Part shown: positions 54,347 to 64,000 of the stretch, piece by piece | Numbering within the stretch: the stretch's first letter is position 1 | Layout of the letters: every line of letters starts with the position of its first letter | Origin: Mitsuaria chitosanitabida ATCC BAA-476 = NBRC 102408 | GTDB taxonomy: Bacteria; Pseudomonadota; Gammaproteobacteria; Burkholderiales; Burkholderiaceae_C | Assembly: GCF_001598255.1 (NCBI RefSeq) | Contig: NZ_BCYP01000026.1 | Span: 1-64,000, forward strand | Reading direction: 5' to 3' | Length of the DNA stretch: 64,000 bases | Made by a program: the position numbers and the translations under genes | The notes under the pieces: model-generated | Told to the model about the DNA's origin: nothing | What the model saw: the letters and a program-made list of their open reading frames with translations, nothing else | The model's database searches: none

Positions 54347-56335
54347 ATGACCGCCACGCCGCTGCTGCCCGATGCCGACCTCGCGCTGCTCGCGCGGGGC
54401 GAGCATCCGCGCCCGTGGCTGTGGCTGGGCGCGCATCCGATGGTCTCGGGATCGGCGCGAGGCCGAGTCCCAGCCTCAGCGCCAGCCCCAGGCGCCGCGC
54501 GGCGTGAGCGGCAGGAAGGGCACGACCGGCATGGCCAGGTCGACGGCGTGCGCTTCGCCGTCTGGGCGCCATCGGCGTCGCGGGTCGCGGTGGTCGGCGA
54601 CTTCAACGGCTGGAACGGCGCCGCGCATCCGATGCGCCGACGCGATGAGCACGACGCCGGCATCTGGGAGCTCTTCGTTCCCGGCGCCGCGCGCGGCCAG
54701 TTCTACAAGTACGAGATCACCGCCGCCGACGGCGCGGTGCTCCCGTTGAAGGCCGACCCCTACGCCTTCCGCGGCCAGCTGCGGCCGGACAACGCCAGCG
54801 TCATCGACGCGCTGCCCGAGCCCATGCCGCTGCCGGCGAGCCGCGCGGCGCTCAACCGCCGCGACGCGCCGCTCAGCATCTACGAGGTCCATCCGACCTC
54901 GTGGCGACGACCCGGCGACGGCCATGCCTTCCCGACCTGGGACCAGCTCGCCCATGAGCTGCCGACCTACGCCGCCGGCCTGGGCTTCACGCACGTGGAG
55001 CTGATGCCCGTCAGCGAATACCCCTTCGACGGCTCCTGGGGCTATCAGACCCTGGGCCTGCACGCCCCCACCGCCCGTCTGGGCGACGCCGACGGCCTGC
55101 GCCGCTTCGTGCGCGCCTGCCATGCGCAGGGCCTGGGCGTGCTGCTGGACTTCGTGCCGGCGCATTTCCCCGCCGATCCGCATGGCCTGGCGCGGTTCGA
55201 CGGCACGTCGCTCTACGAGTACGCCGATCCGCGCGAGGGCTTCCATCGCGACTGGCACACGCTGATCTACGACTTCGGCAAGCCGCAGGTGCGACAGTTC
55301 CTGTGCGGCGCCGCGCTGTACTGGGCCGAGCGGCATGGCGTCGACGGTCTGCGCGTGGACGCCGTCGCGTCCATGCTCTATCGCGACTACTCGCGGCCCG
55401 AGGGCGAATGGATCCCCAACGTGGACGGCGGGCGCGAGAACCTCGAGGCCATCGCGCTGCTGCGCCGCATGAACGAGCTGCTGGGCCGCGAGGCGCCCGG
55501 CGTGATCACGATCGCCGAGGAGTCGACCGCCTTTCCGCTGGTGTCCGCGCCGACCCATGACGGCGGCCTGGGCTTCCACTACAAGTGGAACATGGGCTGG
55601 ATGAACGACACGCTCGGCTACATGCGCGAGCAACCCGTGCACCGCGCCTGGCATCACGAAAAGATGAGCTTCGGCCTGGTCTACGCGTTCAGCGAGAACT
55701 TCCTGCTGCCGCTGTCGCATGACGAGGTCGTTCACGCCAAGGGCTCGATGCTGGGCAAGATGCCGGGCGAGGACCACGATCCCGCGGACTGGCAGCGCTT
55801 CGCCAGCCTGCGCGCGTACTACGGCTTCATGTGGGCGCACCCGGGCAAGAAGCTGCTGTTCATGGGGCAGGAATTCGCGCAGCGCTCCGAGTGGGACTTC
55901 GAGCGCGCGCTGCCGTGGGCGCTGCTCGAGGATCCGCGCCATGCCGGCGTGCAGCGCCTGGTCGGCGATCTGAACCGCCTGTACCGGGCGCGGCCCGCGC
56001 TGCATCGCAAGGACGGCGACGCCGACGGCTTCGAATGGATCACCGAGGCGGACCACGCGCGTTCGGTCTTCGCCTGGACGCGGCACGACGGGGAGGGCGG
56101 CAGCGTCGTCGCCGTCTGCAACTTCACCGCGCTGCCGCATCACGACTACGCGCTGCGTCTGCCGCATGGGGGCGAGTGGCGCGAGGTCCTCAACACCGAC
56201 GCGGCCGTCTACGGCGGCAGCGGCGTTCACAGCGGGGCGCAAGACGCCGCGCATCCCGTGTTCGCCGCGGCGGAAACGCCGATGATCACGATCACCTTGC
56301 CGCCGATGGCGACGATCTACCTCGTGCCGGTCTGA
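54347..56335 (+). CDS. glgB: 1,4-alpha-glucan branching enzyme
   Basis: A 662-aa GH13 enzyme forming alpha-1,6 branches. A short conserved N-terminal piece (LARGEHPRPWLWLGAHPM) and an Ala/Pro/Arg-rich spacer lead to a CBM48 domain (VDGVRFAVWAPSASRVAVVGDFNGWNG). The catalytic barrel has the nucleophile Asp in VDGLRVDAVASMLYRDYSR, the acid Glu in TIAEESTAFP and LSHDEVVH. It is shorter than E. coli GlgB (728 aa), apparently because the N1 domain is reduced. It follows glgP by 77 bp. No glgC or glgA is present in the window. Confidence 0.95.
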   Translation: MTATPLLPDADLALLARGEHPRPWLWLGAHPMVSGSARGRVPASAPAPGAARRERQEGHDRHGQVDGVRFAVWAPSASRVAVVGDFNGWNGAAHPMRRRDEHDAGIWELFVPGAARGQFYKYEITAADGAVLPLKADPYAFRGQLRPDNASVIDALPEPMPLPASRAALNRRDAPLSIYEVHPTSWRRPGDGHAFPTWDQLAHELPTYAAGLGFTHVELMPVSEYPFDGSWGYQTLGLHAPTARLGDADGLRRFVRACHAQGLGVLLDFVPAHFPADPHGLARFDGTSLYEYADPREGFHRDWHTLIYDFGKPQVRQFLCGAALYWAERHGVDGLRVDAVASMLYRDYSRPEGEWIPNVDGGRENLEAIALLRRMNELLGREAPGVITIAEESTAFPLVSAPTHDGGLGFHYKWNMGWMNDTLGYMREQPVHRAWHHEKMSFGLVYAFSENFLLPLSHDEVVHAKGSMLGKMPGEDHDPADWQRFASLRAYYGFMWAHPGKKLLFMGQEFAQRSEWDFERALPWALLEDPRHAGVQRLVGDLNRLYRARPALHRKDGDADGFEWITEADHARSVFAWTRHDGEGGSVVAVCNFTALPHHDYALRLPHGGEWREVLNTDAAVYGGSGVHSGAQDAAHPVFAAAETPMITITLPPMATIYLVPV

Positions 56336-56375
56336 TCGGCGCCGCCACCGCTCCCCCGCATTCCCCGCATTGACG

Positions 56376-58553
<2,178 letters not shown>

Positions 58554-58656
58554 GAATCCGGCAACGCCCGTCGACCGATCCCGCCCCCCATCCACGATCC
58601 CAGATCCCCACGATCACCGATTCCACCGACCTCACCGATCACTTCGAGCGACCCCC

Positions 58657-60180
58657 ATGACGATCGATCTCAACAAGCGCCAATCCGGTGTGCTGCTGCA
58701 CATCACCTCGCTGCCCGGCCCGCACGGCATGGGCGATTTCGGCCCCGAGGCCTATCACTTCGTCGACTGGCTGCAGTCCTCGGGCCAGGCCATCTGGCAG
58801 TGGCTGCCCAGCACCCCGATCGGCCCGGGCGAGAGCCCCTATCAGGGCGTGTCGGCCTTCGCGGGCAGCCAGTGGATGGTGGCGCTGGAGCCGCTGGTGG
58901 CCAAGGGCTGGCTCGCGCAGCCGGTGACGCCGGCCGGTGGCTTCGACGCGGCCGACGTGGACTTCGCCCAGGTCCTGCCCTGGCGCGAGCAGCAACTGCG
59001 CGCCGCCGCGGCCGGCTTCTTCGCCCAGGCCCCCGCGCAGGAACGCGCCGCCTACGAGCTGTGGTGCGAGTCCCAGAAGGACTGGTTGCCCGACTACGCG
59101 CTGTTCATGGCGATCCGCTCGCCGCGCAACGGCCAGCCCTGGTGGGAATGGCCGCGCGACCTGGCCGCCCGCGAGCCGCAGGCCCTGGCGACCGCGCGTG
59201 CGCAGTACGCCGACGAGGTCGCGTTCTGGCAGTTCGTGCAGTGGTGCTTCGACGTGCAGGTCGGTGCGCTGAAGGCCTACGCCAACGAGCGCGGCGTCCA
59301 CATCATGGGCGACCTGCCCATCTTCGTCGCCCACGACAGCGCCGACTGCTGGGCCCGCCCGGACCTGTACGAGCTCGACGAGCAGTTCCGCACCACGGTG
59401 GTCGCGGGCGTGCCGCCGGACGCGCTGTCGGCGACCGGCCAGCGCTGGGGCAATCCGCTGTACCGCTGGGACAAGATGGCCCACGAGCACTTCGCCTGGT
59501 GGACGGCGCGCGTCAAGCGCATGCTGAGCTCGGCCGACGTGTTCCGCATCGACCATTTCCGCGGTTTCGCGGCCTATTACGAGATCCCCGGCGACAGCCC
59601 CGACGCGACGCGCGGCCAGTGGAAGACCGGCCCGGGCAAGGCCTTGTTCGACGCCATCGCCAAGTCCCTGGGCGAGTTGCCCATCGTGGCCGAGGACCTG
59701 GGCTTCATCACGCCCGACGTGCACGAGCTGCGCGACGCGCTGGACTACCCCGGCATGAAGATCCTGCAGTTCGGCTTCGGCGGCGACGGCGGCCACGAGT
59801 TCCTGCCCCACAACTGGCCGCGCGCCGCGGTGGCCTACACCGGCACGCACGACAACGACACGGTGCGCGGCTGGTGGGACCACGCCAGCGCCCACGAGCG
59901 CGCCTATGTCGGCAGCTATCTGGCCTGCGGCGACCACGACATCCACTGGGCCATGATCCGCGCCTGCGCCAACTCGGTGGCCAACCTGTCGGTCTATCCG
60001 ATGCAGGACGTGCTGGGCCTGGGCAGCGCCCACCGCATGAACGTGCCGGGCGTGCTGGGTGGCAACTGGGGCTGGCGCTTCACCTGGGACCAGGTCGGCG
60101 CCGAGCCGGGCCGCGTGCTGGGCCTGATCGCCGCCACCAGCGGGAGAGCCCCTATTGCCCTGGCGAAGCTGCCGGAGTGA
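58657..60180 (+). CDS. malQ: 4-alpha-glucanotransferase (amylomaltase) MalQ
   Basis: A 507-aa GH77 enzyme that moves maltodextrin chains, releasing glucose and lengthening dextrins for the phosphorylase. Diagnostic parts are SGVLLHITSLPGPHGMGDFG, GESPYQGVSAFAG, the nucleophile Asp in ADVFRIDHFRGFAAYYEIP, the Glu of PIVAEDLGFITPDV and the conserved YTGTHDNDTVRGWW. It is the compact amylomaltase length, not the longer E. coli MalQ (694 aa). Last gene of the glg-mal operon; it ends 5 bp before a LacI-type palindrome. Confidence 0.96.
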   Translation: MTIDLNKRQSGVLLHITSLPGPHGMGDFGPEAYHFVDWLQSSGQAIWQWLPSTPIGPGESPYQGVSAFAGSQWMVALEPLVAKGWLAQPVTPAGGFDAADVDFAQVLPWREQQLRAAAAGFFAQAPAQERAAYELWCESQKDWLPDYALFMAIRSPRNGQPWWEWPRDLAAREPQALATARAQYADEVAFWQFVQWCFDVQVGALKAYANERGVHIMGDLPIFVAHDSADCWARPDLYELDEQFRTTVVAGVPPDALSATGQRWGNPLYRWDKMAHEHFAWWTARVKRMLSSADVFRIDHFRGFAAYYEIPGDSPDATRGQWKTGPGKALFDAIAKSLGELPIVAEDLGFITPDVHELRDALDYPGMKILQFGFGGDGGHEFLPHNWPRAAVAYTGTHDNDTVRGWWDHASAHERAYVGSYLACGDHDIHWAMIRACANSVANLSVYPMQDVLGLGSAHRMNVPGVLGGNWGWRFTWDQVGAEPGRVLGLIAATSGRAPIALAKLPE

Positions 60181-60184
60181 AATG

Positions 60185-60204
60185 CTATGAAACCGCTTTC
60201 ATAG
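60185..60204. promoter_or_regulatory. LacI-family-like operator after malQ
   Basis: CTATGAAACCGCTTTCATAG is a 20-bp palindrome with 8-bp perfect arms, fitting the LacI/CcpA-type TGAAANCGNTTTCA. It lies 145 bp before the antiporter start, just after the malQ stop. The regulator is not in the window. Confidence 0.6.
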
Positions 60205-60329
60205 GGTAAGCGAGAGCGGCGATCGTGGGGGCTTCTCCCCACAATCCGAACCCTGGGAGACAACGTTGTCATCGACGGGCTCGAGCGCGAGCGCGCCGGG
60301 GCGGATGACGACGCCCGAAGGAGCCGCCG

Positions 60330-61532
60330 ATGAGCACGACCGAGATCTTCCTGATCGCGATGGCGATCGTCTTCACCGTCCCCTACCTGGTGTGGCGGCT
60401 GGGCGGCACCGATTACTTCGCGCCGCTGGTGGTCGTGCAGATCATCACCGGCATCCTGCTGGGCCCGGGCGTGCTGGGCCGCGCCTTCCCCGAGTACTAC
60501 GGCTTCGTCTTCAACCCGGCGGTGGTGCAGTCGCTCAACGGCGTGGCCTGGTGGGCGGTGATGCTGTTCGTCTGGATCGCCGGCATCGAGCTCGATCTGA
60601 AGAAGGCCTGGGTGCATCGCGTCGAGAGCGGCATCACCGCGGGCCTCGCGCTGGGCGTGCCGATGGCGCTGGGCTCGGCGGCGGCGGTCGTGCTGCTGGG
60701 CCTGGGACCGCAGTGGATGGGCGCCCAGGCACAGACCTGGCAGTTCATCGTCGGCGTCGGCATGTCCTGCGCGGTGACCGCGCTGCCCATCCTCATCCTG
60801 CTGATGGAAAAGCTGGAGATCCTGCGCCAGCCCATCGGCCAGCGCATCCTGCGCTACGCCAGCCTGGACGACATCGCGATCTGGGGCGTGCTGGCGGTGA
60901 TCCTGATGGACTGGTCGCGGGTGGGCAAGCAGGTGCTGTTCCTGGCGGCCTTCGCGTTGGCGACGATGCTGCTGCGCCGCCTGATGCGGGCGGTGCCGGC
61001 GCGCGACCGCTGGTACCTGGGTCTGATCTGGCTGGCGGTCTGCGCCTTCGGCGCGGACTGGTCGGGCCTGCACTACATGGTGGGCGCCTTCCTCGCCGGG
61101 GTGGTGATGGACGCGGAGTGGTTTGAGCAGCAGCAGCTGGACGCCCTGCGGCATCACGTGCTGCTGGTGGTGATGCCGGTCTTCTTCCTGAGCACCGGTC
61201 TGCGCACCCAATGGGGCCTGCAGGGCGGCGTGGTCTTCGCCGCGGCGGGCCTGCTGCTGGCGGCCTCGATCGGGGGCAAGCTGCTCGGCACCCATCTGGC
61301 CGGCCGCCTGCTGCGCTGGGGCCCGGGCGAGGCCGGCATCATCGGCTGGCTGCTGCAGACCAAGGCGCTGATCATGATCATCTTCGCCAACGTGCTGCTG
61401 GACAAACAGATCATCACCAGCGAGACCTTCACCGCGTTGCTGCTGATGGCCGTCGGATCGACCATGCTCACGGTGCCCGTCGTGGCGCCGCGGCTGGCGA
61501 GGATCCGGGAGCTGGTGTTCCGGGCAAGCTGA
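60330..61532 (+). CDS. cation:proton antiporter, CPA2/Kef-like
   Basis: A 400-aa inner membrane protein with about 12 hydrophobic segments and no cytoplasmic nucleotide-binding domain. The antiporter core is recognisable (ITGILLGPGVLGRAFPEYYGF; ASLDDIAIWGVLAVILMDW; GAFLAGVVMD), and the DD pair is at the position expected for ion-binding acidic residues. It probably exchanges sodium or potassium for protons; ion and role are not determinable. AAGGAG before the ATG fixes the start. A LacI-type operator upstream is unexpected for a housekeeping antiporter. Confidence 0.88.
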   Translation: MSTTEIFLIAMAIVFTVPYLVWRLGGTDYFAPLVVVQIITGILLGPGVLGRAFPEYYGFVFNPAVVQSLNGVAWWAVMLFVWIAGIELDLKKAWVHRVESGITAGLALGVPMALGSAAAVVLLGLGPQWMGAQAQTWQFIVGVGMSCAVTALPILILLMEKLEILRQPIGQRILRYASLDDIAIWGVLAVILMDWSRVGKQVLFLAAFALATMLLRRLMRAVPARDRWYLGLIWLAVCAFGADWSGLHYMVGAFLAGVVMDAEWFEQQQLDALRHHVLLVVMPVFFLSTGLRTQWGLQGGVVFAAAGLLLAASIGGKLLGTHLAGRLLRWGPGEAGIIGWLLQTKALIMIIFANVLLDKQIITSETFTALLLMAVGSTMLTVPVVAPRLARIRELVFRAS

Positions 61533-61712
61533 GGGCCCGCGACCCTTCGATCTCGGGTTTTCTCGCCCCCGCGAATGCGGGTTTCGGGCGCCTGTCGCCC
61601 GATTCGAAACGCGCTCCGGCTGGCGAGCCCGTGTCCCCTGATGGATAGTCCGTTCTCTTAACAAAGAGAAACAAAGCGACGTGAAGCGGCGCGGGACGAC
61701 GAGGGGAATCAC

Positions 61713-62513
61713 ATGCAATCGAATCGGGCGCGCGGGTGGGGCGCGGCCTTGCTGTTGCTGGCCGTGGCGCTGGCCCTGCTGATCGGCACCTACCTGGTCC
61801 GGACGCGCAGCGACGAGTACCGACTGGCCGAGCGCTTCGTCCGGCAGGATCGGCGGATCGCCTCGGTGCTGGGGGAGGTGCATGAGGCGGGCTTCCGCTT
61901 CTGGCGCGGGCTGGCGCCGTCGGCCACGCGCGTGCGCGCCGTCGACGGGGAGGGCGCGTCCGCCTCCTTCGCGTTCGACGTGGACGCGGCCAAGGGCGAT
62001 TACGTCGTGGAGGTGTGGCTGCGTCGCGGGGCGTCGGGCGACTGGGAGGTGGCCCGGGCCGATCTGCGCGGTGAGGACGGGATGCAGAACTTCCTGTTCG
62101 CGGCGGGCGCCGTCACACTGCCCCCGCCGCCGTTCTGCGACTTCTCCTATCCCCCCGAGCGCAGCGACGAGTTCCAGCAGGCGCCGCGCCTGAGCGGCTT
62201 CGTCGAGGTGCCCCACGCGGACCGTCGTGCCGCGCTCGAGCGGTTGGCCAGCGCGCGGGTGCTGCCGGTCGACCGCGAGGACTTCCGGCGTTTCGCCGGC
62301 CACGACCAGACGCGAAAGAACGGGTATCTGCTGCGCACGGTGCGCTACGCGCAGCTCGACGGCGGGCGCTACCAGGTCTTCAAGCTGGGGCGGCAGGTCT
62401 ACGTGTCCTACGGCGTCAGGGGCGAGGCGCGGCCCTGCGAGGAGTCGGTGATCGCCCTGGAGACGGATGAACCGATCACCACGGCCTTCGCGGCGGCGGG
62501 CAGCGCGAGCTGA
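61713..62513 (+). CDS. hypothetical membrane-anchored protein
   Basis: A 266-aa protein with one N-terminal transmembrane segment (GAALLLLAVALALLIGTYLV) and a periplasmic alpha/beta remainder. The first half (RFVRQDRRIASVLGEVHEAGFRF) is reminiscent of small Coa1/Tim21-like domains, but I cannot confirm that. It contains two single cysteines in the C-terminal half. GAGGGGA precedes the ATG. A 7-bp inverted repeat TTCTCTT/AAGAGAA (61653-61670) lies just upstream and could be a regulatory site. Function unknown. Confidence 0.75.
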   Translation: MQSNRARGWGAALLLLAVALALLIGTYLVRTRSDEYRLAERFVRQDRRIASVLGEVHEAGFRFWRGLAPSATRVRAVDGEGASASFAFDVDAAKGDYVVEVWLRRGASGDWEVARADLRGEDGMQNFLFAAGAVTLPPPPFCDFSYPPERSDEFQQAPRLSGFVEVPHADRRAALERLASARVLPVDREDFRRFAGHDQTRKNGYLLRTVRYAQLDGGRYQVFKLGRQVYVSYGVRGEARPCEESVIALETDEPITTAFAAAGSAS

Positions 62514-62550
62514 CGGGGGCAGAATCGGCGCTTCCTTCCGGGAGCCCGCC

Positions 62551-62946
62551 TTGATCGATCACCTCGACCACCTGGTCCTCACCACCGCCCATGAGGCGGA
62601 CTGCATCCGCTTCTACACCGAGGTCCTCGGCATGACGCTGGAGCGCTTCGTCGGCGGCACGCCGCCGGTCGCGCGCCAGGCCTTCAAGTTCGGCGCGCAG
62701 AAGATCAACCTGCATGTGAAGGGGCGCGAGTTCGAGCCCAAGGCCCACACGCCCGTCCCGGGCGCGCTGGACCTATGCTTCATCGCCTCGGTGCCGCTGG
62801 ACGAGGTCATCCGCCGGCTGGGCGCGCTGCAGGTGCCCATCGTCGAGGGCCCGGTGATGCGCACCGGCGCGACGGGCAAGATCCGCTCGGTCTACCTGCG
62901 CGATCCCGACCTCAACCTGATCGAGATCTCCGAGCCGGTGGTCTGA
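62551..62946 (+). CDS. VOC superfamily (glyoxalase/dioxygenase fold) protein
   Basis: A 131-aa single-domain vicinal-oxygen-chelate protein. The first metal-ligand His is in HLDHLVLT, a second in KINLHVKG and the Glu in DLNLIEIS near the C-terminus; the pattern resembles lactoylglutathione lyase and fosfomycin-resistance relatives. Such proteins act on small electrophiles or catechols; the substrate is unknown. The TTG start at 62551 is chosen because GGGAG lies 7 nt upstream and the fold begins at IDHLDHLV; an upstream ATG would add 28 Arg-rich residues. Confidence 0.82.
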   Translation: MIDHLDHLVLTTAHEADCIRFYTEVLGMTLERFVGGTPPVARQAFKFGAQKINLHVKGREFEPKAHTPVPGALDLCFIASVPLDEVIRRLGALQVPIVEGPVMRTGATGKIRSVYLRDPDLNLIEISEPVV

Positions 62947-63016
62947 TCCGGCCGCCGGAATCGACCGCCCGACCGAGTCGCGCGAACCGGTCGATCGAGC
63001 GGTCCGCCGGGTCGCT

Positions 63017-63556
63017 TCAGCGCAGCCGGACGGTCGCCTGCGCGTGCGCCGCGGCGTGGGCCTGCGCCAGCAGCGTGCCCGAGGACATCGCCGAGGCCGG
63101 TGTCAGCATGGCGGCCTGGGTCGCCGCGCTGACGACCATCGCCGCCGTCGCGGTCCAGGGCAGGCCGACGCGAGCTTCCGCCAGCAGCCGCGCGGGGATG
63201 GGCTCCTCGTGGACGTGAGGGAGGATGGTCAGGTACTCGTCCGCGCGGGCGAGCTCGATGTCCTCCTCCGCCATGCCGACGAACACGTGCGCGAAGCCGC
63301 GCTCGATCGCGTCCAGCGCCGCCTCGGTCGCGCGGCGCCAGCGCTTGACGGCCGCCACCTCGGACCGCGACGCGGTGTCGGGCACCGGCCAGCGCGGGTC
63401 GCCCCCGGTCACCGCCAGGCAGGCCTGGAAGGACTCGACCACGCCTTGCGGCCCGCCCAGCCGGGCGTCCAGCACCTGGGTCGCGATCGTCCGCGCCAGA
63501 TCGTGCTGGTGATACGGGACCATGACCCGTTCAAGAATGACTTCGTAGCGTCGCAT
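63017..63556 (-). CDS. uncharacterised protein under a LexA-type operator
   Basis: A 179-aa protein beginning MRRYEVILERVMVPYHQHD. It has no signal peptide; a helical, charged first half (about 45-110) and an Ala-rich hydrophobic C-terminal region (WTATAAMVVSAATQAAM) that may be a membrane or packing segment. I recognise no family. AAGGAAGG before the ATG supports the start. The promoter spacer contains an almost ideal SOS box, so the gene should be induced by DNA damage. Known SOS functions cannot be assigned from the sequence. Downstream end converges with the VOC gene. Confidence 0.7.
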   Translation of the reverse strand: MRRYEVILERVMVPYHQHDLARTIATQVLDARLGGPQGVVESFQACLAVTGGDPRWPVPDTASRSEVAAVKRWRRATEAALDAIERGFAHVFVGMAEEDIELARADEYLTILPHVHEEPIPARLLAEARVGLPWTATAAMVVSAATQAAMLTPASAMSSGTLLAQAHAAAHAQATVRLR

Positions 63557-63620
63557 GACGGTTCCTTCCTTGGCGTCGCTGCCTCGAGCGCCGCCTGTCG
63601 TTGTGGCTGGGGGAGGAAGG

Positions 63621-63649
63621 AGAATACTGTACGAACATACAGTATTCAA
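63621..63649 (-). promoter_or_regulatory. LexA (SOS) box lying inside a sigma-70 promoter
   Basis: TACTGTACGAACATACAGTA (63625-63644) fits the SOS box CTG-N10-CAG, and the palindrome extends to 9-bp perfect arms (63622-63630 with 63639-63647). Read leftward, TTGAAT (63644-63649) and TATTCT (63621-63626) are exactly 17 bp apart, so the box fills the spacer between -35 and -10. Confidence 0.85.
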
Positions 63650-63810
63650 TCCGTCGCGTGTCCCGCGAAGGGGCAAGCTGCCATGGCCTGTCAGCAGGGC
63701 GGACACCGAGGGACAGGGACGCGCCGAGAGGCCCTTCAAGGGGCTGGCGGCGGTGGTCCCCGGCCGGCCGTCGGTACGCCCGCCGATCGCTGTCCTGACG
63801 ACGGGACCGT

Positions 63811-64000
63811 TCAGTCCGCCGGGACGCGCAGGGCGCGTTCGCGTTCCTTGGCGATGCGCGCCGCGAAGGCCGCCGAGGTCCCGCCGGTCGGCAGGTTGCT
63901 GACCTCCAGGATGCGGGCGCGGATCTCGGGCTGGCGCAGCGCCTCGTTGACCAGGGCGTTGATCAGCCGCAGCCGTTCCGGCGGGACGCCGCGTGGGGCG
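63811..64000 (-). CDS. Bug-family (TctC-like) substrate-binding protein, 3' end only
   Basis: The window ends inside this leftward gene; only the last about 62 codons are seen, with stop TGA at 63811-63813. The fragment PERLRLINALVNEALRQPEI followed by LPTGGTSAAFAARIAKERER matches the C-terminal helix and the PxGGTPxEFAxxxxxE motif of tripartite tricarboxylate binding proteins. The N-terminus, signal peptide and ligand cannot be assessed. Confidence 0.75.
   Translation of the reverse strand, partial: APRGVPPERLRLINALVNEALRQPEIRARILEVSNLPTGGTSAAFAARIAKERERALRVPAD

Overview
The window is about 69% GC chromosomal DNA from a betaproteobacterium, most likely Burkholderiales of the Roseateles/Mitsuaria/Rubrivivax kind. 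Pointers are Bug (TctC-like) binding proteins, a glucokinase-RpiR fusion, an anthraniloyl-CoA monooxygenase/reductase cluster, and the lineage's usual codon use. This placement is inference from gene content; no 16S gene is present. Nothing looks like a prophage, a CRISPR array or a transposase.

Layout: 0-4.4 kb holds tRNA-Arg(ACG) with its terminator, an alpha-methylacyl-CoA racemase-like enzyme, greB, and a convergent spoT. 4.5-10.3 kb holds a small EF-hand-like protein behind a candidate sigma-28 promoter, a LytS/LytR-type two-component pair, two small proteins, and aminopeptidase P. 10.5-23.5 kb is a divergent catabolic unit. kynB-kynU-kynA run leftward (tryptophan to anthranilate). Rightward run 2-aminobenzoyl-CoA monooxygenase/reductase, SDR, MarR regulator, crotonase-fold protein, acyl-CoA dehydrogenase, 2-aminobenzoate-CoA ligase, thioesterase, RidA-like protein and glutaryl-CoA dehydrogenase. 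Together these give a nearly complete route from tryptophan through CoA-activated anthranilate to glutaryl/crotonyl-CoA.

23.5-28.2 kb is mixed: a low-GC patch with an unclassified membrane protein, a class II aldolase-like protein, a Bug protein, a hypothetical and a LysR regulator. 28.4-33.8 kb is a 2-aminoethylphosphonate-type ABC transporter (binding protein, ATPase, fused double permease) plus a phosphonate-associated FAD oxidoreductase, with a 362-bp inverted-repeat-bounded element between them.

33.8-60.2 kb is mainly glucan and glucose metabolism: glucokinase-HexR/RpiR fusion, a second glucokinase, a large TonB-dependent receptor, the malK-malE-malF-malG importer (leftward), and glgP-glgB-glgX-malQ (rightward). 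A block with a prolyl-4-hydroxylase-like oxygenase, a lipoprotein, a di-haem cytochrome peroxidase and a phosphoesterase lipoprotein interrupts it. HexR-like palindromes (TGTAGT-N3-ACTACA type) lie before the glk fusion, the second glk, the receptor and glgP, suggesting one regulon. The system would take up maltodextrin through the outer membrane receptor and MalEFGK, degrade it with GlgP/GlgX/MalQ, and phosphorylate the glucose with either glucokinase.

60.2-64 kb holds a CPA2-type antiporter behind a LacI-family-like operator, a hypothetical membrane-anchored protein, a VOC protein, an uncharacterised gene with a LexA box placed inside its promoter, and the 3' end of another Bug gene. The strongest leads are the LexA-controlled unknown gene, the crotonase lacking both canonical glutamates together with RidA in the anthraniloyl-CoA operon, the HexR-like regulon, and the inverted-repeat element.
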